NCBI RefSeq assembly: GCF_010015445.1
Contig: NC_053126.1
Span: 23,493,169 to 23,557,168 of the forward strand
Source of the DNA: Perca fluviatilis
Taxonomy: Eukaryota > Chordata > Actinopteri > Perciformes > Percidae
Direction: 5' to 3'
Length of the DNA stretch: 64,000 bases
Shown here: positions 33,524-45,700 of the stretch, piece after piece
Layout: every line of letters starts with the position of its first letter
Numbering within the stretch: the first letter of the stretch is position 1
Notes under the pieces: generated by a model
Databases searched by the model: none
What the model was told of the DNA's origin: nothing
What the model saw: the letters and a program-made list of their open reading frames with translations, nothing else
Translations under genes and position numbers: made by a program

Positions 33524-36500
33524 TTAAAAATATACAGTAATAGAATCATATGTTTTGAAGCATGTACAGAAAGATGTAACATTTCTCTTGGCAAGCTCTT
33601 GAAATTAGAAACTGTGGTCGTAGATAACTTAAAACTCGAGCCAATGTTGAGAACAAAAACCTGATGTGGTTTGTATCATTGTATGTCTTTTACTATATAG
33701 GAGATATCAGTGAATGCTGTTGTACTATTATTATAGAGAAAATACTAATAAGTGGAACTGTAGTGGGAGCTTTTAACATAAGAGAATCAGAAAAGTGAGT
33801 TTGTTTGTTACATAATAACATGCACTGAGTTGAACAGATAACATGAACAGATTATAATTATGGCTAATTAAGAAACTGAAGCACTCTTTGGTGTCTTTGC
33901 CTTCAAGTACAACAGCACCATCTAGTGGTTGTTACAGTAAATGTGTCCACGAGTTGCAGTGGAGACAAGAGATAAAAAGTCTTGACTAGGTTTCTGTTAT
34001 CTTGCTTCCTCCGTAATAGATGTGATTTATTTAGCAGTGGTGCTAATGAAGACTACACTGCTAACGCGCTGGAAGTAGTGTAACTGATTGGTCAGTTTGT
34101 AATATGTCCAATAGCAACTGCAGAAGCCCAGCTCGGTGCCTTCCAATTGCTCGTTTTGTACTCCAAAATCCAAACATATTCAATTTACAGTCGTTTAACT
34201 CAGATAAAAGCAGCACATTCTTACATTTTAGAAGCTGGAACCAGCAAATGTTTGGCAAAACAAACAAGTCACACATAAGGTTGTACCATTTATTAGTCAA
34301 TTTGACAAGTGGCACAATACAAGGATTGATGACACCGTCCTACCCTGAAAGGCTCTTAAATTTGAAATAAATAAATTGTAAAGAGAACATACCATTGAGA
34401 TGGTTAGTAGATCTAAAGTTAAAAAAAAAGATCACAACTGGAAACATACTTACGCCAAGTTCATTCTTTTCATTAAGAAAAGCAGATACAATAAAAAAAA
34501 CATTCTCATATAAACACCGTGCGCTACCCCATAGCCTATACCATGGTAGTGACAAATGACATTGTGACTGTGCCTAGACTAAACTGTACCTACTGCCTGA
34601 TGCATGTTTTTGACTTTAAAGAAATATATGCTGAAACTACATTGACAAGAAGACAGTTGCACTATATAATGCTGTTCACAACATTTTTTTCACCTGTAAT
34701 ATGAGAATTCACATTTTGTTTTCAGCTGGTCCTGAATGGAAACTATTTCAATAACTTTAATCTATTGCTTCATTAAGGCATCAAATATGTGTCTGTTCCA
34801 TACATTTGTGATAAGTCTTCCTTTTTTTCGGTTTCAAAACAATACAGACAAGAACATGAAAATGGTGCAGTCTCTATGCTATGCTCTATGGGTACTCCTT
34901 TATTGAACAACCTGAAATTCTAGCTATCTTTGGGGTAATGCCTTTGTGTTTAGTCTTTGAGAGAAAGAAAAGGCACAGTCTGCAGAGCAGGATTAGACAG
35001 AAGAGTTCAGTCGAAGTGCTTTGTTGCTGAACTCCTCTCAAGGGAGCAGAAAGTAGCGCACATTGTTGTGGTTTCTTTTCCGTTACATCACATAAAAGAT
35101 CTTTCTATTTTTTTTTTTTTTCTCTGGGAGGCCGGGCCTGCAGCTCCTGAACCCATGCAGGCAGGTGAAAAAATGAGACGTCTGCAGCTGCAAGGAAAAG
35201 AAAAACAAGAAAACAAAACATATCTGGTATTTCAGTCCTCGACATTTTGAAACACCAGCAGCAACCGACCCGACGACATCTGGTGTTTTTGTGGTCGGCG
35301 ACAAACAATGCGGAGCGGTTTATTGTCAAGCTTTGTCCACACCCAGCCGTTTCCCACAGTGGTTTCAACGCGGTTGCCTCGTCTCAAAGGCTCATGGGGG
35401 GGGGAAAGCTCCAACAGACTGCGGGAGCGGCGTCGTCAGGTGTACTGACCGAGATCATCCCGTCATGTCAACACAAGCACCTATTCTCGGGCGTTTGTCC
35501 ATATTAATTACGTGTCTGAGAAGAGTAGAGTTGCTGGTGAATGAAGTCCAGAAGTGATGCAGAGGCAGAAGAGCAAACCTCAGGCCGAGTCTTATCTGAA
35601 CACTGAGATACTGTATCTGGCTCCCCACATGCTTCAGCCCGGTTGGAGAAACTGCCGATAAGATGGCTGTACTGTGGAATGAAACTTCTTTTTTAAGACG
35701 ATAATGGTGCGCGCAGTTCAACGCCGGGTGGAACTCAGAGGCTGTTCTGATGGAGCTTTTCATTACACCAAAAATAAAAGCAGTTGTCCGCAGCTGGAGC
35801 TGGTCGCTGGTACTGACAAGTTTATACAGCATGAGAGTCACAATACATTTAGAGCTATACGAATAAAAATGACATGGACACAATGATGGTATATCCTGGA
35901 GAGAAAGGCTTTCCTATCCCACCGAGAAATGAATATACATTTGCAGCAAACGTCAACAAAACGAGGTAGCTAACTTATGAAATGTTAAAAAAATAAACAC
36001 TGCTATACTAAAAATAAAAAATAAAACTGGTTTACATTAGCTATTGACTGATATGGATTTACAACACTGACACATGAACTAAATGTCTCCTACCCATAAA
36101 AGAAGCTACGCCTCCTGCTCATGCCTACCCTTTCATCATTTCATCATGAAGACATTCCTCTTATCTGCTGTGGTGTATGTTCTAACAAAACAGATTTCAC
36201 CAACAGAGAAAACACAGAAGAGATCAACATGAATGATCCTACCTGCAACCTACACGGGGCATTGGAGTTTTGTCTTGACACTTGATGAATGAATGAATAA
36301 GTTATTTTTCTCCAGGACCCCAGTTACGACGCAAGTTTGGACTCACTGAAACCAAAAAGATTAGTTTCATCAGACTTGACCAAAACACAGCCTCTTGCAC
36401 CTTGGTGGGCATTGCCCTTCCTCTGCTGCCATTTCTTGAACAATTTGTAGAGATGAGCAAATAAATAATCACAATCAATAACTGGGGTTCTATCCTTTTT

Positions 36501-36686
36501 GTTATCTTTTTTTTTTTTAAACCTAAAAACTGGTCTTTTACTAAAAGAAGATGAAGCGCAAATTGACCTCCAGTCGCTGATGCATTCCTCAGGAATTCTC
36601 CAGCCAGAGGTTTTATCTAATTCCTTCAGAACCCGAAACCCCCGTTTGCTTCAAAGCCCATCTGGTTTGCAGTGTCTGGAGTCCTG

Positions 36687-39600
36687 TCAGTAGTTGCGAA
36701 TGCTGAAGAAGCCCACACTGGTCGGCGACTCCTTGACTGTGACAGTAACTAGATTAGCAGTGACATCCGTTACAAACACATGTTCTATCAGACTACGTGT
36801 GGGCTTCCAGTCCTGGTTCTGGACCGCCACAGAGCGATCCTGTCCAACGTATGAAGGATCCTGGTCCGAGTCGGAGCTGCTCTCCTCTTCGCCTGTGCTC
36901 ATGTCATTCATTTTGGCTTTCTTGTCTTTGGAGGCCGATCTCTCTTGCTGGCTCTGGACCTCTGTGGAGGATTTCTGCACACTGCTCTTGTCCAGCCTGC
37001 CTTGGACTCTAGGGGTCTGGATTTCGGTCGCCTCCCTGGCCTTGTCTGCTCCAGGCTGGCGTGCTTTTGGGGGGGGCCGGCCCGGCCGCGGGGGGGGGGG
37101 GGGGGGGGGATTTTTTTTTCTGTTTTGGGAAAAGGGGTGGTTTTCCTTGCTGGGTTTGTTGCATTTCTCAGGCCTGACGTTGGAGTAGTGCCATTTCCAG
37201 GAGCATCGTTGCTTTGCACCAGTTTGTTCTGAAGGTTGAGTGGCTGAGGGCCAGAACCTTGATTGGAGGAGGCATTTTTCGATGGTAAGGAAGCCACTGC
37301 TTTAGTATTGGGTATCCGCTGCATTGTTGACACGGGGGCCTGGGGTTTCTTTTGTCCATTGGGGGAGCTTAGTGTATGCTGACTGCTTCCTTGAACGAGG
37401 TGTTTGGATGCATTCAGATTCAACGCCGCTACCCCTTTTGATTTACCAGTAGCTGCTTTCAAATCCAGACTTGTCCCGCTGCTCATACTGGAGATGGACA
37501 GTTTACCCTCAGCAACATTCCTGCTCTGGCTGGATTTGTTCACGGAGGGGGAGGCAGGCTGGACCGACCTGCAGGATCCCACGGTGCTCAAAGAGTTTTT
37601 AACAGCCCCGCCCTGGGTCAGAGGGCTCCTGTTCTGACCACCCACTGTATCCCGAGGCGAGCCCCGAGGGAAACCCATGAAGGTGAAGCTCGCTGGGTGA
37701 ACGGGCTTCTTGATCGCCCCCGGAAGATCAGTATCTTTGGACGACTTCAGGATTTTGCGAGAGCCCTTGTTCTGTGGAAATTCCTTGGCTTCAGTGGACT
37801 GAGGTTTCCTGCTTCGCTTCTTTGGGGGCTCCTGTTTTGCGACGATAATCTGTGCCTTCTTCTGAGGGACAGGGTGAAGGTCTCGCGTTCTGACACCCGG
37901 GGATGCCTTTTTAGCGTGGCCGTTGTCGTTGTCGTCGTCGTCGTCTGACGAGGATGAAGAGGAGCAGCACGAGGAGGAGGAATCAGAGGACGCCGATGAC
38001 GAGCCAGATGAAGAGCTGCTTGACTTTGGAGCTTCAGGCACATTTTCCTAAATGGAAGAGCAGATGTCAGATACGGTGTACTACGCCGACAAAGAATAAC
38101 ATTGTGCGTTAAATTGTACTTACTAGGATTTTCCGTGGTCGTCCCCTCGGCCTTTTCCCTTTCTTGCGCATTAGAAGCTCTTTTTCTTGCTCTCTGTAAA
38201 AAAAATAAAATAAATAAATAAAAAAACAAGTTAACGAATGCTTAATTGGGGATTTTGACTGTTTTGTAACTAAATTTGACGTTTTTGTTGTTTCAGTGTA
38301 TTAATTAGGTCTGAATTTTTTTCTATGTTTCAGATTTTGCTATACTTTCTAATGCAATGCTAAAAATGCAACAAGTTCAAAGTTGTATTGTCATATGCAC
38401 AGTAAGGAAACCTGTTTCCCTGTACAATGAAATTCTCTCTTTGCTGTCCACAGCATGCCGAACAATGTAAAATCTACAATATATACTACAAATATACAAA
38501 AATAAAACAATTTTACAAGGCAGCATGTGAAAAATAAAGCAGCAATAATAACAACAACAGTAAACCGTGCAAATGTAAATAGTACAAGTTAAGAATGTGT
38601 CTAAATGCTGGAAAATATGCCATTTTTATTGAGATTGCATAAACCACCAAATCATATCACTTAATGTGTGTTTGAGTGTTACAAGGCTAATGTTTAACTC
38701 CACTCATTGATGGGTTAATGTCTCAATAAGGACACTCACTTTTTGTTGAATGCGGCCAACAGTCTTGGGTCAAGGATGTTTTCTTGGGGCTCCCAGCTGT
38801 TGTGTCTGAAATAAATTAACAAGTGGTACACATCGAAGTATTAAGTCAAAATAAAGCAGCAAGGTGGCCCAGCAAGATTTGATGTACCCTCCAGCCTCAG
38901 CAGGGACCCCAAATTTAGAAAAAGACTGTTCAACAGTTTGTTCATTCGTTCAGAAACAGAGGACTCGGGTGTTCCAGCAGCCGTGAACTTACTATAGACG
39001 ACCTGTGTGTTTCCTGAGACAAACTATTTAAGGATTGGCTGAGAAAGACCATGAAGAAGTCCGCTCAAAACAGACAAATAGCTCAAATCTATTATGCTTG
39101 CGTCCACAGATAGGTACACTCTAATTTAACCATCAAACAAGAACAGTGGAAAGCTTGATATGCAGTGTAAGGGATTTGAACCGAGAATCGTTACTTGGTT
39201 TGTCTAACAGCATTGAAACCATTTCCAACAGGGATTTCAGAAGGCTGCATCTTGATTAATGTTATATATTTTTTTTTTACTTCTGACAATCACACCCATT
39301 TTAAGCAGTGGCTGTCCGGCTGTGCAGAGGTGAGAAAGTAGTTTGGTTTTGAATCCCTCTTCCGAAGTGAAACGGAATAAGCTTCGCTATCAATTTACCA
39401 AGGCTAAAAAAAGAGGATGCAGGGGAGAAAAGTGAAGAAATTGGCGTTCTCCAGGCAGCATATTACAGGAAATAATTATGTCAATGTAATATCACAAATT
39501 TGTATCAATAATTTTACACACACATAAAGAACAATGATTCATAATACATGCAAGTATAAACAAACACCATAATTAACAGACTAAGGGCATAGAAAGACAA

Positions 39601-40238
39601 AGGAGAATATAAACACAGATAGATAATAGGCCTTTAGACTTGTATGACAAAGGAAATATTGGCTGGTTAGAAGAAGTAATTTCAGGGCTCTTATAAACTG
39701 CTGTGAAGACGGATTCAAAACTGACTGTTGATCTCTGGAGAAAAACATGAACACACCAGGAAGGAAGAACATTTTAAGGTCGTAGAAGTGCTGTGAAATG
39801 TGTGGGAAGTGATGAAAATAGCCTAACTTTGATGCACTGGTGATGGCACCGCATGGTGTATTTTAAATAGCAAAAATAATCTTTTTTTTTGCTTCTTTGT
39901 GGCACCTGCACATTGTGGTCCAGTGCTTCTTCTTTTTTTAAATAGCTGTACTAGGCCTATACCTTTTCTAGATATGAAAACCAACGCATCTGTAAGCTCC
40001 CTTTCCCTAATTTGACGGTCTAATTATTTGTCCATATTTTGGAGAATTACAAACTTGCTTAACTGCAGCAGAAACAAACTCAAAACTGGCCATTGTGTGT
40101 TGTCTTGAAGTGATCTGAACTACATGCATTTGTAATGACCTCTCTCCTCATTACTTGTTGAATAGCCTTTTCTGATCAGCTGTCACCACTGAAATAATCA
40201 ACCCCCACCCTTTACACACTACACACACTACGCGCGCG

Positions 40239-40318
<80 letters not shown>

Positions 40319-41186
40319 GGATGTGGTTCTAACAGAAAGCCATGGAGCTGGCAGGCAATAGTGTGCATTGATGGTGGATTACAGCAACAATGTGGAGTGA
40401 ACAGAAAGGGCAAGTGACAAGAAATGAAGGCAGAGTGGAGCCTTGCAAGCAGCGACATAAATGCTGAATAAAAGCGAACTAAAAATAAATAAATAAATAA
40501 CTGTAGACTGTGGTTTTATATAACGAATCTAACACTACAGGCTATAAAATAGTTATTAATCTAAATATCTCAAAAGTCCTCGCAGATTGGACTGATTGGT
40601 GTTTGAGTCACACACTAATAACTTGTTTAAAGTAAGGAATACAATTACTAAAACATAACGACTAGCTAAATAGGAAGTATTAAAAACCAGAAAGATAAAA
40701 ACCGATATAGTCTAGAAAGTGTTTGCTTTGGCTTTCCGCTAACTTCTCAAATGTGAGGTGTTATGAACAAAAGAAATCAAATATAAAGGCAGATTTTGAA
40801 GATAATTACGAACAAAGTGTCCTATAGAAACTCAATGCGATGATTTCGCGCCGTTGTAGTTCGGACTCGGCGATTTGAGTAAAACAAATAAGGGTTTAGC
40901 GGACAGTTTAACTGAAAGCAACAAGCGACACGTTGTTGTTGTTTTCATTGTTTCGGGCTGAGCAGCCCCACTTGTACTTACTTAGAAGACCACCCCCTCC
41001 ACTTCACCAGAAACTCCAACTTTCCCTGAAAGAAACCAAGAGCGGAAGAACGTTTGTAAAGCAGCCGATAGAAAACAACCGCGGATAAACGTTTCAATGT
41101 TTCACAGCTCTGACCTTTCTCAGCCGTTTGTTTAAAATGCATTCCGCATCAAAAACCTGCTCTCCCACGGCGCTCAGCTCCTCCAT
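36687..41186 (-). CDS. cbx2: Chromobox 2, Polycomb PRC1 reader (frame broken in last exon)
   Basis: CBX2 is the PRC1 subunit that binds H3K27me3 in the nucleus and compacts silenced chromatin. Five coding exons, all with GT-AG borders and matching phases: 41186-41115, 41025-40982, 38805-38740, 38193-38124, 38047-36687. The ATG is at 41186. Residues 8-62 form the chromodomain, with aromatic cage F12, W33 and W36. Exon 4 encodes the AT-hook KRPRGRPRK. Exon 5 opens with a long Ser/Asp/Glu tract, then HPVPQKKAQIIVAK, and ends in the Pc box (DWKPTRSLIEHVFV to GFFSIRNY) that binds RING1. Length of about 537 residues is close to mammalian CBX2 (532). Anomaly: the frame before the C tract (G20 on the plus strand at 37090-37109) and the frame after it differ. 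The last exon is 1361 nt, two over a multiple of three. Both sides are clearly coding, so an error in the tract is likelier than a pseudogene. Confidence 0.93.
37090..37109 (+). repeat. G20 homopolymer at the cbx2 frame break
   Basis: Twenty consecutive G, preceded by GGCCGGCCCGGCCGCG and followed by a T9 run. On the coding strand it would encode proline after a lysine run. Homopolymers this long are hard to sequence and the GC-rich flank is suspicious; an indel here explains the shift between the two coding frames of cbx2. Confidence 0.97.
38380..38590 (+). repeat. Dispersed repeat in cbx2 intron 3
   Basis: The phrase TGTCATATGCACAGTAAGGA with CCCTGTACAATGAAATTC and the following AT-rich tail containing AATAATAACAACAACAG is one I associate with a common teleost interspersed repeat. 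It is intronic, non-coding and splice-neutral as far as can be seen. Confidence 0.5.
40245..40316 (+). repeat. (CA)n microsatellite in cbx2 intron 2
   Basis: About 36 CA units preceded by a short CG/CT run. It lies in the 2.2-kb second intron. Confidence 0.96.
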
Positions 41187-42719
41187 TTCTGCCTTCACAA
41201 GAATCCTTTATCAAAAGAGAGGTGCGTCCAGTTCGTCGGATTACGCTAGGGCAGGACCGGATGTTCACAGCCTTGCCTTCAAAATAAAGCTATTACTAGG
41301 TAGAAAGTTACTTACGTGGAAATTATGATTCAGCTGGTCTGGCTAACTTTATTCGAGTGCAGGTCTATTTAGTAATAATGTTGTAAACAAAATATATATG
41401 CTCAGTGGTCCATATTTTGTTCACCTACTCTAAAATAAGATTTAACCTATTTTCTCATCATGTATTAACTGTTTTTTTTCTTTTCTTTATGTTGCAATGT
41501 TTATTGTGACCGTTATGCACCGACCATACCAAGGTATGTGGATACCTGTTTTTTGGCTTTGTCAGCAAGCAAACTAGCCAGTAAGTTAATTAGTTTTGTA
41601 GTGTAAACATTAGAAAGTCAGTTCATTAAAAATCATAATTAATTGTAATAAAACATGCTGTACATTTTATATCAAAATATCCATAATGGAAGTTGAATAA
41701 AATGCTTATATAGTGAAAGGGAGTTTTTCAAGGTATAGTTGAACAGTTTATTAGATGTAGACTTGCATTCATTGGCCAAAGAATGTGTGCCATAAAACAT
41801 AGCCTATTTGTCTCTTGCATTGCCATTTTAACAAAAAAATACCACCAACACACGCATTAGAAAAAGTGACATTACCTTAAAGATAATTTACAATTGTAGC
41901 ATTTGTATGTATGTATGTTTGTTTTTTATTTGATAGAAATAAAACACACAGAAATGGCGTCTGAGGGTTGGGGATAAGTCCCACAAACTCGCCAAGCATA
42001 GTGTTATTTTGAAAGTCGTAAACGGAAGTTTCGTGACTTCGTGCTTAACTTGATAACATTACACGAAGAGAGGCGGGCAACTGAGAATGTGGTTGGTTAA
42101 GTATGTCCCTTGGCAGCCACCGTCCTCTGGTCGTAGCACGTCAAGCACGTTCACATCTTATTATTATACACGGTTCACATATTGTAAGTGAAAGTAGAGA
42201 CATAGACGTGATCAAATAATTACCACTTTCTTCTCAAATCAGATCTTGAAACACATTAGTTGTTTTTATTAGAGTTACCTATTTTACCTTAATTGTATTG
42301 CTTTTTAACTTCGCATTCTTTACTCAATATGCTGGCTTCTTGTTTGTAATTATTTGGGGTTTGAAAATAATTAAAACATCATCTACATCAGCAATTAAAA
42401 GACAAATAGTTGCATTATGTTCATGGCTCTAGGAGGCTCTTATTCAAGGCAAACGGCGTAACCATAAGTAAAGTAAAAATAACCCAGATTTAGCTGATAC
42501 CTTATTTTATTAATTTTATTCTAATTCCCCAGTTCAATTGTTATTCTCCGTTTTTGAACAAAAATTATATTTTACCCAAATGGTTATGCACAACTCTGTT
42601 CCTGGGTTCCTCCTGCATTTCCTTACATGAGATTAAAAAGAATCACCCAGAAAGACTGCCCACACAGGCAGCTGTTTCTGTTGTCAGACTATAGCACGAG
42701 TGCTTTTTTTGTGTGACGA
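41187..42719. other. cbx2-enpp7 intergenic region with cbx2 promoter
   Basis: The first 150 bases upstream of the cbx2 ATG (41187-41330) are CpG-bearing and contain an ETS-type ACATCCGG on the lower strand (41258-41265), consistent with a TATA-less promoter. A second locally CpG-rich stretch, about 41940-42180, is unexplained and could be a distal promoter or enhancer. The remainder is AT-rich with no gene. Confidence 0.4.
42506..42511 (-). terminator. Candidate enpp7 poly(A) signal
   Basis: AATAAA on the lower strand (TTTATT on the upper) about 210 bases after the enpp7 stop codon. A second overlapping AT-rich candidate lies a few bases further. Position fits a short 3' UTR; there is no transcript support. 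Confidence 0.4.
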
Positions 42720-45700
42720 TCAAAATGAAGTTTGCTTTGTCTTTTCGTTTTTTGGAAGATGCTCTGAATTTTCAGATCTGAAACACAGCAAAGAGAGAGA
42801 TACATATTATTGTTCATCAGCTTTCCGCAGAATTGTATCAAAATGATGTGAACATACTGTGTTATTGTTTTACAGAATTCTGTTGATGATTTAACAATCA
42901 AATCCTAAGTTAAATTAAAAATCATGTCATATTACATGTGTGTAAGAGTTTGGTCTGAATGATTACAGAAGAATCAATTGAAATATTATAAAGTGAATTT
43001 GAATACAATTTCCATATTGTGACATTAATATCAATATTAGTATTCCTAAAATAGTGATATTGTTTTTACCCGTATTACCCAATCCAAACAGTAACACCAT
43101 ATAAAAAATAGTTTTAATTGATTCTGTACCTTTTATTCTTGTGTTTGTTCTTGAGTATTTTGTGGGAAGTCATCACTATAAAAACTACAACAAGAAATCC
43201 AGCCACTGCAGCCAGTCCGGTAAAGACATTTTGCAGGAAATTCATATCTTTATCTGAAACAAAACAGAAAATACGGAGAGAATACATTCACTATATGTTG
43301 GTGCTGATATTTCCCTGAAAAAAGTATCTTGTTTTTGCAAACAGCAAAACCTACAGCAACCAGAGCACTGCCTCTACTGAGGCACTGTTGCATCAACTAA
43401 CCACATGGTGGCGCTATAACAACTTTTTAAATTCTGTCCAATAACTTAATTGCGTGGCCCAGACACAGAATTCTTTTTCTTGCACAGTCAGTACTGTCAG
43501 AAATGTCCTGTCATCAGAAATACTCACTAGAGCACCATGTGGATTAATCTGCTTCTGAAAATAGTCCCTAACAAATACACTATTTCTTAGTTTGAGTATC
43601 ATTTACTAAATACTACAGTACCCAGCTACTTTAGAAAATAACTGATCCTTCAAAACAATTAAACTATATATTTGTGAGCCGTTTTTTTAAGATTTATTTC
43701 TTTAGTAGGAACCAATTGGTTTTGGGCTGAGTTCGACAGACAGGGTAGGAAAGTCAGAAAATATTGAAAGATAAACTAACACATTGTTGGTTTCGGTCTT
43801 TTCATTGCATTTGTTGATTTGTTGAAAAAAATGGTTATATTCCAGCATTGTCCTTAAATTAACACAAAACACTTGGCATCAGATCTTTAAACCTCCTTTC
43901 CTAAAATCTTTCCAAAGTTACCATGAGCAATGCCAGATCTACTTTCTGGTTTGAACCTACAGTAGCCCTACAGTACGTCTGATTTGGACATATGTGAAGT
44001 CAGAAATGATGGATGAATGGCCTAGTAATGAAGTAGCAGGTGTTGGAGCGACACACTTTCCAGGCCGCGGGGAGAGACTCATTAGTCTGATATAAACTCA
44101 CCCCGAGTCGTAGCGCTAGTAACTAGCATGTGTTTGGTGGCATTCAGGTGGCCGTCGTTGACCTCCGGTTGGATGCCCAGGATATGACACATCAAGGGGT
44201 AGATGTTCACTGTCTCAAAGGGCCCCACCTCCAGGTTCCTGTGAAATGCTGGACCCACTGCCCTGAAGAAGGGCTTCATTTCCATGTCTTCGTTGTCAAA
44301 GCCGTGCTCACCCTTGTTGAACTGGACCGGAAAATACTGCAAGGACACAGAGGGGTAGATAACATAACATGCATCACCCAGTTTGTTAGATTCAATTATA
44401 TTGTAACTTTTAGAAGCCACTGTTTTTTTAGTAACAGGAGCTTATCGGCAGCAGAGTTGACACATCTTGGACTGCTCTTATTTAGTCAGCAGAGGGAGGT
44501 ATTGCCCAAGAGAAAGAGTCGTGCCCATTCTGTAGAATGAAGGAATGTTTTCTCTTTGTGACTTCTATCAACCAATGAAAGTGGCTAAATGAGAATTTTT
44601 ATCCATCTTTGAAAATTTACATTTTTCTGAAAACACCCATAAGACATATATTCCTTTGTTCATTTTGTAGTATATATTCTGTTTATTACCAACAAAATGT
44701 GATAGTAATATCAGTAAGCAGAATAACCTTATCTAAGCAGTTATGTAACTCAGCCTCACTGTGCTTATCCTTCTCTGAGATTAAACTAAAAGGAGTTTAA
44801 GTGGCCATAAAGGGAGAGAACAAAGAGGCAGCTAATACAGTCATGATCATGGCCGGTCGTAACCTATAGACTTTAGATAATCCATGTACTCTGTGGAATG
44901 ATTATTTCCCTCATAATCAGCATTTGATGATTTTATGTTTGCAGTTATTTACTCTATAAATGAAGTTATGATTTGATGGCTCTCCGTACTGACTGACACA
45001 TTCAAATGCAAAGTTACAGCCCAGTGCAGTGACTGTGAGTGAGTGTGGAGCCAGATGAAAACGCTAATTTAGAATTTTGAGGCATGAATAGCTTCATGAA
45101 GCGTTTGAGAGCAGTGCATGTCATCAGCCAGGCCTGGATTATCCTGAGGACGTGCAAATCCACTTGATTGAAATTGTAATGTACAAAGATTAGTATTTAA
45201 CTCCTTGTTTCTGTTTGAAAAGAGTCCAGATTCACCATTTCCTGTGAACAAAGTCTTGAGGATATTTTTTTAGAATAAACTGGATGGCGCGTAGAGATTG
45301 TTTATCTTGCCATTTATCTGTATCGGTATTTCGGTGCTTGTCATTTGATTTCCTTGTAACTGGGTCATAAGCATGTAAATTAGTGACTGTTGTGAATAAG
45401 ATACAAAAACCATATTGTATTTTATACAGCATGCAATGTTTAGCTTTCATAGTTAAAGTAATGTTTTCTCATGCTGCTGCTTTTAAGCTGAACTCAGCGG
45501 CTTGGCAAGTTGATGGGCACAAATGGCAACCTGAGGTAACTGTTCACTTTAAAGGGTAAATCAATAGGACTCGCAGTGGGCAGAAAACCGCTGCTCATCT
45601 CTCCATGGTTTTTAAACTTTCCAGCAGTTTGCAATTCTGGTTAAACCCAAGTCAGTGATGCGAGAGAAAACCTAGTGTTTGATATGTCTGATCATTGCTG

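Larger units (their letters stand above)
31341..36686. other. Intergenic between noggin and cbx2, no gene seen
   Basis: Apart from the repeat pieces listed separately, no coding, RNA or mobile feature is convincing. Short frames around 34061-34370, 35083-35557 and 35455-35883 lack domains. Any cbx2 3' UTR would extend into the right edge; no obvious AATAAA on the lower strand was picked out near the stop. Confidence 0.4.

Noticed and set aside
35455..35883. 142-codon lower-strand open frame
   Set aside because: It has no recognisable family signature and overlaps other equally long frames on the opposite strand.
36694..37232. Open frames on the plus strand opposite cbx2
   Set aside because: They run antisense to the Pc-box exon and pass through the G20 tract as poly-glycine.
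37747..38229. Alternative lower-strand frame spanning cbx2 exon 5, intron 4 and exon 4
   Set aside because: It reads through the 76-bp intron and is out of frame with the conserved AT-hook and serine tract.
36687..41186. cbx2 as a pseudogene
   Set aside because: All splice sites, the chromodomain, AT-hook and Pc box are intact; one indel at a 20-base homopolymer is better explained as an error.
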